The notes below the pieces were generated by a model. It was not told where the DNA came from and did not search any database. It worked only from the letters and a program-made list of their open reading frames with translations. A DNA stretch of 64,000 nt from positions 1 through 64,000 of the forward strand of contig NZ_JABXKP010000074.1 in NCBI RefSeq assembly GCF_017114985.1, given 5' to 3'. Shown here in pieces: positions 18,311 to 26,010 of the stretch; positions within the stretch are counted from its first letter, which is position 1; every line of letters begins with the position of its first letter. The stretch comes from Nostoc sp. JL33. GTDB taxonomy: Bacteria > Cyanobacteriota > Cyanobacteriia > Cyanobacteriales > Nostocaceae. The translations under genes and the position numbers were made by a program.

Positions 18311-18850
18311 TCAAAACTGTTTAGCAGCACAGATAGAACAGACTGCCCAGCGTTGGAGTTCGCCGGGTGGGGTGGGAGATTGACACTGGGGACAAAGGGG
18401 TAAGCCATGCGATCGCGATCGCATGATCTTAGTCCAATGTCCAAAAGCAGCATTTACATCATTAGTGGGTGTAGCATCAGGGCGGCTAATCTCATCACCA
18501 AGGTAACTGGGATGCTCATGGGGCGAAACCGTTTGTTGCTCTTTTCTGTCCACAGATGCATTTTGCCAGCTAGCAGTAGAGAAGCGAATATCAACCAAAG
18601 GTGTTGGCAGCTTTTTATTCAACTTTAAAAGCAGAGAGGAGCGACTAAAAGTTAGGTTTTGCGCCCAAGCAGCACTAGAAGTTGCTACCCACAAAACATC
18701 GCGCTGAATCGACAATGGGCGAGTATGTGCGGCAACTACTGGGCCAACAACTTCTGCCCAAAACTTGAGCAGGCGTTGAAATGGTTGCTCCTGCCATTTA
18801 GCCTGCTTTTCCAGAACACCTAAAATATCATTAATTGATTTCAACGACAT
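18311..18850 (-). CDS. DUF721 (DciA-like) protein with C-terminal zinc ribbon
   Basis: A 179-residue protein starting MSLKSINDILGVLEKQAKWQEQPFQRLLKFWAEVVGPVVAAHTRPLSIQRDVLWVATSSAAWAQNL, the DUF721/DciA KH-like domain. DciA loads or assists the replicative helicase DnaB in most bacteria. The C-terminus adds CPQC...CSIC, a probable zinc ribbon. A start 12 codons upstream would be encoded by a dispersed repeat (18861-18902), so the internal Met is preferred. The gene is alone. Confidence 0.8.
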   Translation of the reverse strand: MSLKSINDILGVLEKQAKWQEQPFQRLLKFWAEVVGPVVAAHTRPLSIQRDVLWVATSSAAWAQNLTFSRSSLLLKLNKKLPTPLVDIRFSTASWQNASVDRKEQQTVSPHEHPSYLGDEISRPDATPTNDVNAAFGHWTKIMRSRSHGLPLCPQCQSPTPPGELQRWAVCSICAAKQF

Positions 18851-18860
18851 CGTTAAAACT

Positions 18861-18902
18861 GGGGAGTGGGTGAATTGTATACCCATTTACTTCACTATTC
18901 AT
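18861..18902. repeat. 42-bp dispersed repeat (copy 1)
   Basis: GGGGAGTGGGTGAATTG and the following ATACCCATTTACTTCA recur almost unchanged at 62712-62753. The repeat sits immediately upstream of the DUF721 gene and supplies the spurious upstream Met codon. Confidence 0.7.
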
Positions 18903-19196
18903 CTGTAAGGTGAACGATTGGCTCTAGGTTTAGACAATTGTATCGATTAAACTGCTCTTGTCTATCACTCCTGTAGCGAATTAGGCGATCGCTTTCAATT
19001 ACTCGTACTTTGCGATCGCCTCATAGAAGATCCTTCGGCAACTTGACGCTGAACATTAACAGGTAGCCTGGAAACCACGTTTACCACCAGAACCGATGAA
19101 GTAGCTGTGGGAAGCACCTCAAAATAACGGCATAATAAAACCACAATAGAGCATAAAATATGCAAGTTAAATGAAATAGGACTACAAAGAAAATCA
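18903..19196. other. intergenic region upstream of second hicBA pair
   Basis: Contains two HIP1 sites and an AT-rich stretch. A minus-strand frame (about 18995-19140, reading VLPTATSSVLVVNVVSRLPV) looks protein-like but has no start or recognised family; it may be a gene fragment. Confidence 0.3.
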
Positions 19197-19421
19197 ATGA
19201 GAGCAATCAAAATTATTGTTGAAAAACATAATGACGGTTACGTAGCCTATCCCTTGGGTATCAAGGGAGTTGTAGTTGGCGAAGGTGACACCTATGCAGA
19301 AGCACTAGCTGATGTTAAATCTGCTATCCACTGCCATATAGAGACATTTGGTCAAGAGGTTTTAGAAGAGGAATCACCAGTGTTAGAAGCTTTTGTGGCG
19401 GAAGCTGAGGTTCCTATTTAA
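19197..19421 (+). CDS. hicB: HicB-family antitoxin
   Basis: A 74-residue protein: KIIVEKHNDGYVAYPLGIKGVVVGEGDTYAEALADVKSAIHCHIETFG, the HicB/UPF0150 fold with the usual GYVAY and EAL...AI. No DNA-binding tail is present. Its TAA overlaps the ATG of the following hicA gene (TAATG), so the genes are coupled. Confidence 0.85.
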   Translation: MRAIKIIVEKHNDGYVAYPLGIKGVVVGEGDTYAEALADVKSAIHCHIETFGQEVLEEESPVLEAFVAEAEVPI

Positions 19422-19660
19422 TGGTTAAATTTCCAGTAGATGCACCTAAAGCTAAAGTAATTAAAACATTGGAATTTCTTCGATTTACTATTATTAGGGA
19501 GCGAGAGCATATTGTTATGGAGCGAGAAAACGAAGATGGAACAAAAACTCCACTGACTATGCCTAACCACTGTCAAATTAAAGGTTCGACGTTGAGATCC
19601 ATCTGTACTCAAGCGGGTATCTCAAGAGAGGATTTTTTGTCTGCTTATGAGCAAATCTGA
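19421..19660 (+). CDS. hicA: HicA-family toxin
   Basis: A 79-residue protein: PVDAPKAKVIKTLEFLRFTIIREREHIVMER...PLTMPNHCQIKGSTLRSICTQAGISREDFLSAY. The catalytic histidine is in REREHIVM, matching HicA mRNA interferases. It is only distantly similar to the toxin at 7754-7951, so the two pairs are separate lineages rather than a recent duplication. Confidence 0.87.
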   Translation: MVKFPVDAPKAKVIKTLEFLRFTIIREREHIVMERENEDGTKTPLTMPNHCQIKGSTLRSICTQAGISREDFLSAYEQI

Positions 19661-19906
19661 AAGGCTGCATTCCCTTTTCACTAAAAACACTCTAAAAGAT
19701 ACAATCACAAGTGAAAACAAGATGATATGCGATCGCTGTGCAAACTTCTACTTTTTACCTCTGAACTCCAAACTTCAAGCTCAGAACTCGGAACTCCGAG
19801 ATCAGAACTCGACACTTCAGTTTTATAGAGAGGATTGGGGTTTAGAGAAGAGTTTTACCTACTTTCTAGCATCTCACCAAAAGAATGGGTCTGAAGCCCC
19901 GTCCTT

Positions 19907-20047
19907 CTAGGACGGCTTTTTCTTAGACTTCAAGCCACGAATCAGCTCTCTCAAAACGTCCGTTTTTGTTCTGCCAACAGAGTTGCAATACTCTTCAAGG
20001 ATCTCAAATTCAAACTCTTCAATCCTAAAATCTAATCGTTTCTTCAT
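19907..20047 (-). CDS. 46-residue ribbon-helix-helix protein of the TnpB element
   Basis: On the minus strand a complete frame reads MKKRLDFRIEEFEFEILEEY, then CNSVGRTKTDVLRELIRGLK and KKKPS-stop. The beta strand KRLDFRI followed by two helices with GRTKTDVLRE at the turn is a ribbon-helix-helix (Arc/CopG-type) DNA-binding fold. The ATG faces away from tnpB with only 34 bp between the two starts, so it probably binds the shared promoter and limits tnpB expression. Its 3' end overlaps the left-end hairpin. A frameshifted homologue lies at 29476-29617, showing it belongs to the element. Confidence 0.75.
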   Translation of the reverse strand: MKKRLDFRIEEFEFEILEEYCNSVGRTKTDVLRELIRGLKSKKKPS

Positions 20048-20081
20048 GTAACTATCCGGCTTTATGCTGTACAATAGTAGC

Positions 20082-21230
20082 ATGAAAGCAAGATACCAGT
20101 ACCGATTCTACCCAACAGATCAACAGCGACAGAGCCTAGCTCAGTTGTTTGGATGCGTTCGAGTTGTCTGGAATGATGCGTTGGCTATCTGCAAGCAAGC
20201 TGAGAAGCTTCCCAAAAACGGGGATCTTCAAAAAGCTGTCATTACCCAAGCAAAGAAAACTGATGAACGTTTATGGCTTGCTGGTGTGTCTGTAACTCCT
20301 TTGCAACAATCAGTTGCGGATTTAGGAATTGCCTACAAAAACTTTTTTGATTCCCGGAAAGGGAAGCGAAAAGGATCAAAAATGGGTTTGCCTAGATTTA
20401 AGAAAAAGCAGGGTAAGCAGTCAGCAAGATTTACGTTAAACAGTTTTTATATTAAAAGTGAATCTGTTTATCTCGCCAAGATTGGAGATGTGTCGCCTAT
20501 CTGGTCTAGAGGATTGCCATCAAGCCCTAGTTCAGTAACGGTGGTCAAGGATGCAGCAAACCGCTATTTTTTAAGCTTTGTCGTAGAGATTGAGCCTGTT
20601 CAAGTTGATGCCAAAAACCAAAGCATCGGCATTGATTTAGGACTCAAAACATTCGCATTTATGAGCAATGGTGAAACGGCTAAAAGTCCTGACTACTCAA
20701 GGCTAGACAATCGCCTAAGACGCAAGCAAAAGCAACTTGCTCGTCAAGTCAAAGACTCTAAGCGGCGTGAAGTAACGCGATCGCAAATTGCCAAGTTGCA
20801 CAATCAGATCTCAGATACTCGCAAAGATTTCTTGCACAAGCTATCGACCAAAGTGGTGAGAGAAAACCAATCCATCGTTTTGGAAGATTTGAATGTGTCA
20901 GGAATGGTCAAAAATCGCAAACTCTCTAGAGCAATCAGCTTGCAGGGGTGGCGAGAATTCAGGCAGTTGTGTGAGGCAAAGTCTGAAAAGTTTGGACGCA
21001 AGTTTATGGTCATCAACCGATGGGAACCAACTTCTCAAATCTGCTCTGATTGTGGTTTTAAGTGGGGCAAGCTTGATCTAAAAGTGAGAGCTGTAACTTG
21101 TGTGAGTTGTGGCTCAACTCACGACAGAGACGAGAATGCAGCTAAAAATATAAACAAAGTCGGCATCGGGCATGGGCACGACTCTAAACGGACACGGATC
21201 GACCGTAAGACTGCTTCGGCAGCAAGTTGA
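20082..21230 (+). CDS. tnpB: TnpB RNA-guided nuclease (OrfB family)
   Basis: A 382-residue protein from MKARYQYRFYPT. The N-terminal helix-turn-helix/OrfB domain is followed by a RuvC-like nuclease. All three catalytic acids are present: Asp in SIGIDLGLKTFAF (about 184), Glu in IVLEDLNVSGM (about 267) and Asp in STHDRDENAAKNI (about 349). The zinc finger is CSDCGF...CVSCGS. TnpB proteins use an RNA from the transposon right end to cut DNA and favour element retention. The start at 20082 fits the family better than an ATG six codons earlier, which falls at the promoter. A TACAAT box lies just before the start, so the transcript may be nearly leaderless. Confidence 0.9.
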   Translation: MKARYQYRFYPTDQQRQSLAQLFGCVRVVWNDALAICKQAEKLPKNGDLQKAVITQAKKTDERLWLAGVSVTPLQQSVADLGIAYKNFFDSRKGKRKGSKMGLPRFKKKQGKQSARFTLNSFYIKSESVYLAKIGDVSPIWSRGLPSSPSSVTVVKDAANRYFLSFVVEIEPVQVDAKNQSIGIDLGLKTFAFMSNGETAKSPDYSRLDNRLRRKQKQLARQVKDSKRREVTRSQIAKLHNQISDTRKDFLHKLSTKVVRENQSIVLEDLNVSGMVKNRKLSRAISLQGWREFRQLCEAKSEKFGRKFMVINRWEPTSQICSDCGFKWGKLDLKVRAVTCVSCGSTHDRDENAAKNINKVGIGHGHDSKRTRIDRKTASAAS

Positions 21231-21278
21231 GATGATGTGTCAAGAATCTCCGTGCGTTCACGCCGGAGAGTATGTCAA
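21130..21278 (+). ncRNA. candidate omega-RNA (reRNA) at the tnpB right end
   Basis: By family knowledge, the RNA guide of TnpB spans the 3' end of tnpB and the right-end structure. Here the interval ends with the TCTCCG/CGGAGA hairpin and GTATGTCAA. The 5' limit is a guess. The guide would be read from sequence just beyond 21278 (CTCATACC...). Confidence 0.4.
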
Positions 21279-21303
21279 CTCATACCTCATGCCCGATTCC
21301 CAA

Positions 21304-23016
21304 TTAATAATGAGTTGCCGATTTGCGATGATGTACAGCTGTAACGCCATCACTATCTAACAATTTGCCATTCTCCACAGTGGCATAAACTAGCCAGTGA
21401 TCGCCAGATTCCATCCGGTTTTGTACGGAACATTCAAGATATGCTAGGGCATTTGTAAGTATGGGAGAACCGTTTTCAGCTTCTTCGGCGGCGACATCAG
21501 CAAATCTGTCTTGTCCTGGGCCAAAGGGTTTGAGGAAGTGCTTCATCAATCCCAAATGATTCCCTTCTTTGAGAATGTTAAGGACAAATTTGTTTCCCGT
21601 ATGTGTCAGTGTTTCTACTGCGCGGTCTTTAGCTACAGCTATGGTTAAACCAGGGGGACTAAAGCTAGCCTGAGACACCCAAGAGGCTAACATGGCACTG
21701 GAGCGATCGCCTTCTTTTGCTGTGAGAACACAAAGAGAACCGACAATCCGACCAACCGCTTGTTCTACACTTGTTGCAGGTTGACTTGGCGAGCGCACTT
21801 TTCTAGCTTTCTTCAGTGCTTGGGCAAAGTCGGTTCCGGCTTCTTCACACAATTGTAGAGTAGCATCGTCGGGTTTGAATTTTACGCGGATGGTGCCAAA
21901 ACCAAACCGATAGCCAGCATCTTTTAATCTACCCTCAATTAAATCAACCGCTTCCCCACTCCAGCCAAAGGAACCAAAAACACCAGCGAGTTTATTGTTA
22001 GTAGCGGTGGATAGCACAATTCCTAAAGCTGTTTGCACAGGTGTCGGTGCATGTCCGCCAAGGGTAGGAGAACCGATGATGAAACCACCAGCTTTTTCCA
22101 CAGCAGCACGGATTTCTTCTGGTTCAGTAAATTCGCAGTTAATCGATTCTACGGCAACTCCAGCTTTTGTGATCCCACGAGCGATCGCTTGGGCTAATGT
22201 TGCCGTATTTCCATAGGCTGATGCATAAATCAACGCTACTGTCAAGTCAGCAGATGTTTGCTGTTGACTCCATTGGCGATAAGCTTTGGTTAGGTCGATT
22301 AAGCCATAGCGCACCAAAGGCCCATGTCCATTGGCATACATTCGCACGGGAAAATCAGCGAGTTTATCCAGCGCTGTTTCAACTTGACGGGCGTGGGGAG
22401 CCATGAGGCAATCAAAATAATAGCGCCGATCTTCGTTATATATTTCCCAGCCTTCATCAAATACCTGATCTCCGCAAACATGCGCCCCAAATAACTTATC
22501 TGTGTACAGAATTTCTGTTTGGGGATCGTAGGTGCAAAGTTGATCTGCATAGCGGGGGTTGGGTGTGGGAATAAATTGTAAATTATGCCCGTTGCCCAAA
22601 TCTAGAGTTTCGTCGCCTCGCATGATCAGAATTTGCAAATCTGGGTTTTCCAGCGCCCCACGTAAATTTATCGCACCTGGATTAGAACAAACAAAAGTGA
22701 TTTGCGGGGCAATTTTCAACAAAGCTTTTAAAGTTGCAGCGCGGTTAGGATTTACGTGCCCCAAAATTACATAATCTAACTCTTCGAGATGGAAACGCTG
22801 CTGCAAGGCTTTTAAATAAATTTCTGTAAACGTTTCCCCTGGAGGGTCAATAATGGCAGTTTTCTCGCTTTCGATTAAATAAGAATTAGCAGTTGTACCC
22901 TTAGCAAGGGCATATTCAATTTCAAATCTGAGCCTTGACCAACTGCGCGATCGCAGTATTCTTGTATTTGTAGCTATTGGATAAACTTGAACATCACGAG
23001 GTTTATTTTCTGGCAT
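21304..23016 (-). CDS. flv1: flavodiiron protein Flv1-type
   Basis: A 570-residue protein with three modules: a metallo-beta-lactamase-like domain (about 1-260), flavodoxin-like (about 265-410) and a C-terminal NAD(P)H:flavin oxidoreductase domain (about 430-570). The diiron ligand motif is degenerate (GHVNPNRAATLK where the canonical form is HxExDH), the hallmark of Flv1. Flv1 works with Flv3 to reduce O2 to water with photosynthetic electrons. It follows the flv3 gene by 160 bp on the same strand. Nostoc has A and B copies; the tight flv3-flv1 pairing resembles the heterocyst-specific B pair, but this is inference. Confidence 0.9.
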   Translation of the reverse strand: MPENKPRDVQVYPIATNTRILRSRSWSRLRFEIEYALAKGTTANSYLIESEKTAIIDPPGETFTEIYLKALQQRFHLEELDYVILGHVNPNRAATLKALLKIAPQITFVCSNPGAINLRGALENPDLQILIMRGDETLDLGNGHNLQFIPTPNPRYADQLCTYDPQTEILYTDKLFGAHVCGDQVFDEGWEIYNEDRRYYFDCLMAPHARQVETALDKLADFPVRMYANGHGPLVRYGLIDLTKAYRQWSQQQTSADLTVALIYASAYGNTATLAQAIARGITKAGVAVESINCEFTEPEEIRAAVEKAGGFIIGSPTLGGHAPTPVQTALGIVLSTATNNKLAGVFGSFGWSGEAVDLIEGRLKDAGYRFGFGTIRVKFKPDDATLQLCEEAGTDFAQALKKARKVRSPSQPATSVEQAVGRIVGSLCVLTAKEGDRSSAMLASWVSQASFSPPGLTIAVAKDRAVETLTHTGNKFVLNILKEGNHLGLMKHFLKPFGPGQDRFADVAAEEAENGSPILTNALAYLECSVQNRMESGDHWLVYATVENGKLLDSDGVTAVHHRKSATHY

Positions 23017-23176
23017 GGCTGAAACAATTTTAGATTTTAGATTTTACATTTTGGATTGTTAATTAAAGATCCAAATTCTGGATATTAAGTAGGCAGGGCT
23101 ATACTACAGAAATGCTTTATTCAAAGGTTATGGATTTTGGATTATTAATCTAAAATCCAAAATCCAAAATCCAAAA

Positions 23177-24901
23177 TTAGTAGTGGTTTCCAACTTTACG
23201 GTGATGCACAGCAGTCAAAGCTTCTGGTTTAGAAACTCGTCCAGCGTAGACGGTGCTGTATACTGCCCAATGGTCGCCACAATCCATTCTACTAACAACT
23301 TCGCACTCCATGTAAGCGAGGGCGTCGTTGAGGATGGGGGCACCATTTTCGGCTGGCTGGGTTCTCACACCTTCAAAGCGATCTGCACCAGGGGCGAACC
23401 GTTTCAAAAAGTGCTTCATTAGTGGTTGGAAATTGCCTTCTTCTAAGATGTTGAGAACAAAGCGATCGCCTACTTGCATGAGTGATTCAATTGCCCGATC
23501 TTTGGCTACTGCAATGGAAAATCCCAAGGGTTTGAAGCTGGCTTGAGCAACCCAGGAGGCTAACATCGCACTGGAAACATCGCCTTTTTTGGCAGTAATA
23601 ATATATAGTCCGCCGCTAAGTCTACCTAATGCTTTATCTAAATCAGCACCAAGGGATTTCATGGCTTTGATGCTGCGATCGCGTGTTACCCATTGCCCTA
23701 AGTCTGTACCCGCTTCTTCACATAGCTTGTAAGTATTTTCTGTGGGTGTTTCTTTAATCCGAATCGCTGGAAAAACCGTTGCCAAACCCAAATTGCGGAA
23801 TTTACTCACCAAAGGATCTATCGGTTCATCATCGCCACCGCCAGTTTCAAACACGCCGATAGCTTGCTTTTCTTTGGCAGATCCTAAAACTGTGCTGAGT
23901 GCAGATTGGATGCTCGCAGCGCCAGAAGCCGGAGGTAGACCAACGATTAGCCCAGCACAACGGCTAACTAGTTCCCGCAGTTCTTGTAAATCGACTTCAG
24001 ATCCCAAATCGACAATTTCCACGGCAACACCAGTTTTACCGATGCCGTTGGCAATTGCTTGCACCAGGCGATCGCTATATCCGTATTCGGAAACGTAAAA
24101 TATCCCAACTGCTGTTTCTGCCTTGGTTTGTGTTTGGCTCCAAGTGCGGTAACGTCCAACTAATTCCTCAACATTATGGGATAATAATGGCCCGTGTCCT
24201 GTGGCAATCATCCTGATGGTTTTTAGTTCCGCCATCCGCTTCAGGGCAGACAAAACAGACCGTGCATTCGGCCCCATCAAGCAATCGTAGTAGTAATGAA
24301 AGTCTTCTTCGATAGCTGCTAAGTCTTCATCAAAGGTGCTATCTGAGCAATAGTGCAACCCAAAGGCATCGCAGGTATAGAGAATTTGGGTTTTGTGGTC
24401 GAAGCTGAAAATGGTATCTGGCCAATGTAAATTTGGAGCAATCACGAATTCAAATTCATGACCATTGCCCAAATCTAAGCGATCGCCATTTTTCACAATC
24501 CGCCGTTTGAATGGCTGATGTACGAAATCCTCAAGAAACTGAATCGCCACTTTAGAGCCGACAACGGTAATTTCTGGAGCCATTTGCAACAAATCTTTAA
24601 CTAAACCACTGTGGTCTGGCTCGGTGTGGCTGATAATCAAATAATCAATATCTGTTGGCTTGATTAGTCCGGTAAGCGTATCAAAATATAGTTCACGAAA
24701 CTTTTCGTGGGAGGTATCAACTAAAGCAGTCTGCTCCCCACGGATGAGAAACGAGTTATAAGTAGTACCGTTTTGCAAACCAAACTCAATATCGAAGCGA
24801 TCGCGATCCCAATCCAAAGAACGAATAGCCGTCGTCTCTTGAGCGATTTCCACCTGCTGTAGGGTGAGCCGTTTTTCAGTTTTTTCGGTGAGCGCTACCA
24901 T
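23177..24901 (-). CDS. flv3: flavodiiron protein Flv3-type
   Basis: A 574-residue protein starting MVALTEKTEKRL. Order: beta-lactamase-like domain with canonical iron ligands HTEPDH (about residue 90) and further His/Asp ligands (NLHWPDT, TGHGP), then a flavodoxin domain and a flavin reductase-like domain. The N-terminal region (TTAIRSLDWDRDRFDIEFGLQNGTTYNS) is strongly Flv3-like. AAGGAGG six bases upstream fixes this ATG over one six codons earlier. With flv1 it forms a light-driven O2 photoreduction heterodimer protecting photosystem I or, in heterocysts, nitrogenase. Confidence 0.92.
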   Translation of the reverse strand: MVALTEKTEKRLTLQQVEIAQETTAIRSLDWDRDRFDIEFGLQNGTTYNSFLIRGEQTALVDTSHEKFRELYFDTLTGLIKPTDIDYLIISHTEPDHSGLVKDLLQMAPEITVVGSKVAIQFLEDFVHQPFKRRIVKNGDRLDLGNGHEFEFVIAPNLHWPDTIFSFDHKTQILYTCDAFGLHYCSDSTFDEDLAAIEEDFHYYYDCLMGPNARSVLSALKRMAELKTIRMIATGHGPLLSHNVEELVGRYRTWSQTQTKAETAVGIFYVSEYGYSDRLVQAIANGIGKTGVAVEIVDLGSEVDLQELRELVSRCAGLIVGLPPASGAASIQSALSTVLGSAKEKQAIGVFETGGGDDEPIDPLVSKFRNLGLATVFPAIRIKETPTENTYKLCEEAGTDLGQWVTRDRSIKAMKSLGADLDKALGRLSGGLYIITAKKGDVSSAMLASWVAQASFKPLGFSIAVAKDRAIESLMQVGDRFVLNILEEGNFQPLMKHFLKRFAPGADRFEGVRTQPAENGAPILNDALAYMECEVVSRMDCGDHWAVYSTVYAGRVSKPEALTAVHHRKVGNHY

Positions 24902-24907
24902 AACCCC

Positions 24908-24914
24908 CCTCCTT
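24908..24914 (-). promoter_or_regulatory. ribosome-binding site of flv3
   Basis: Minus-strand AAGGAGG sits six bases before the ATG at 24901 and decides between two in-frame starts. Confidence 0.75.
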
Positions 24915-25011
24915 AACACAATGAGTATTTGTTCCTCTAGTTTTATTGTGACACGGCTTGAATGTTAATTTTTATTAAAAAACCTATAGCTGACTTAAAA
25001 AAGTTAAAACA

Positions 25012-25842
25012 GTGAAACCGCAGAGGCACAGAGAGGAAATTTGGCTAGCGTTGGAAATTGGGAATTCCCGGCTGCATTGGGCGTTGTTTATTGGCGAGAC
25101 GCTTTACTCAGCTTGGGATAGTGACTATCTTCCTGAGTCTGTTATACAACACCTGGCTGAATGTCAAACCCTGAATGATTTACTAGAGAAAATTTTTCCA
25201 CAAGGTGAATCTCTAACAAACACTTTGCCCCTCTGTCCTCTCTTCGTCGCCTCTGTAGTTCCCAGTCAAACTGCTATTTGGCAAACTTACCCAAATACTC
25301 ATGTTATTACATTAGACCAAGTGCCGCTAAAAGGTGTTTATCCCACACTAGGAATTGACCGCGCTTTAGCTTTGTGGGGTGCGGGAAAAACTTGGGGTTT
25401 TCCAATGTTGGTGATTGATGCTGGGACAGCGCTAACTTTTACGGCTGCGGATGCTAATCAGTGTCTAGTTGGAGGTGCAATTTTGCCGGGATTAGGTTTG
25501 CAATTTGCAACTCTCGGTCAAAAAACAGGACAATTACCATTAGTAGAAGTGCAAAATATTGCGTCTCTACCACCACGTTTTGCACTTAATACTACAGAAG
25601 CAATTCAAAGTGGAGTTATTTATACAATATTAGCTGGTATTAAAGATTTTATTGAAGCGTGGTTGCAGTTATTTCCTGATGGGAAGATTGCGATTAAAGG
25701 AGGCGATCGCACTTTATTAATTAACTATCTGCAAACCTTATATCCTGAAATTGCCGCACGATTAATTGTAGAACCAAATTTAATCTTTTGGGGAATGCGG
25801 GAAATAGTAAAACTGCTCTCAGTTATACCCAAAGAAGCTTAG
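25012..25842 (+). CDS. coaX: type III pantothenate kinase
   Basis: A 276-residue ASKHA-fold kinase that phosphorylates pantothenate, the first step of CoA synthesis. The N-terminal phosphate motif is [15 protein letters not shown]. The middle motif [13 protein letters not shown] and the metal/phosphate motif [16 protein letters not shown] are present, as is [12 protein letters not shown]. The start is a GTG with no clear ribosome site. The gene is divergent from flv3, sharing a 110-bp upstream region. Confidence 0.9.
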   Translation: MKPQRHREEIWLALEIGNSRLHWALFIGETLYSAWDSDYLPESVIQHLAECQTLNDLLEKIFPQGESLTNTLPLCPLFVASVVPSQTAIWQTYPNTHVITLDQVPLKGVYPTLGIDRALALWGAGKTWGFPMLVIDAGTALTFTAADANQCLVGGAILPGLGLQFATLGQKTGQLPLVEVQNIASLPPRFALNTTEAIQSGVIYTILAGIKDFIEAWLQLFPDGKIAIKGGDRTLLINYLQTLYPEIAARLIVEPNLIFWGMREIVKLLSVIPKEA

Positions 25843-26010
25843 ATTTATTAAAACAAGTCGTAATTCATAATTAATAATTGAATTAGTTAAAGTATAAATC
25901 CCCAACTAATTCAATTACACCAATCTTATAATTTTGTGGGAGATTTAAACCCGAAAATTACGAATTACGTTAGCGTAGCGGGGCGTAGCCCATTACGAAT
26001 TACGAATTAA

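Larger units (their letters stand above)
19878..21278 (+). mobile_element. IS200/IS605-type TnpB transposon lacking tnpA
   Basis: The left end has the hairpin CCGTCC-TTCTA-GGACGG (about 19900-19916) preceded by AATGGGT. The right end has TCTCCG-loop-CGGAGA followed by GTATGTCAA (to 21278). In between are a divergent ribbon-helix-helix gene and tnpB. No Y1 (HUH) transposase gene is present. The element ends 26 bp from the stop codon of flv1. A related element with the same end structures is at 29446-30020. Exact cleavage points are approximate. Confidence 0.75.

Noticed and set aside
18995-19210. Small membrane-like protein on the minus strand
   Set aside because: Start lies in the hicB gene and the front is unlike the back; possibly a fragment of an older gene, not a gene.
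19647-19910. Plus-strand reading frame after hicA
   Set aside because: Composed of AACTC-type spacer repeats and the transposon left end.
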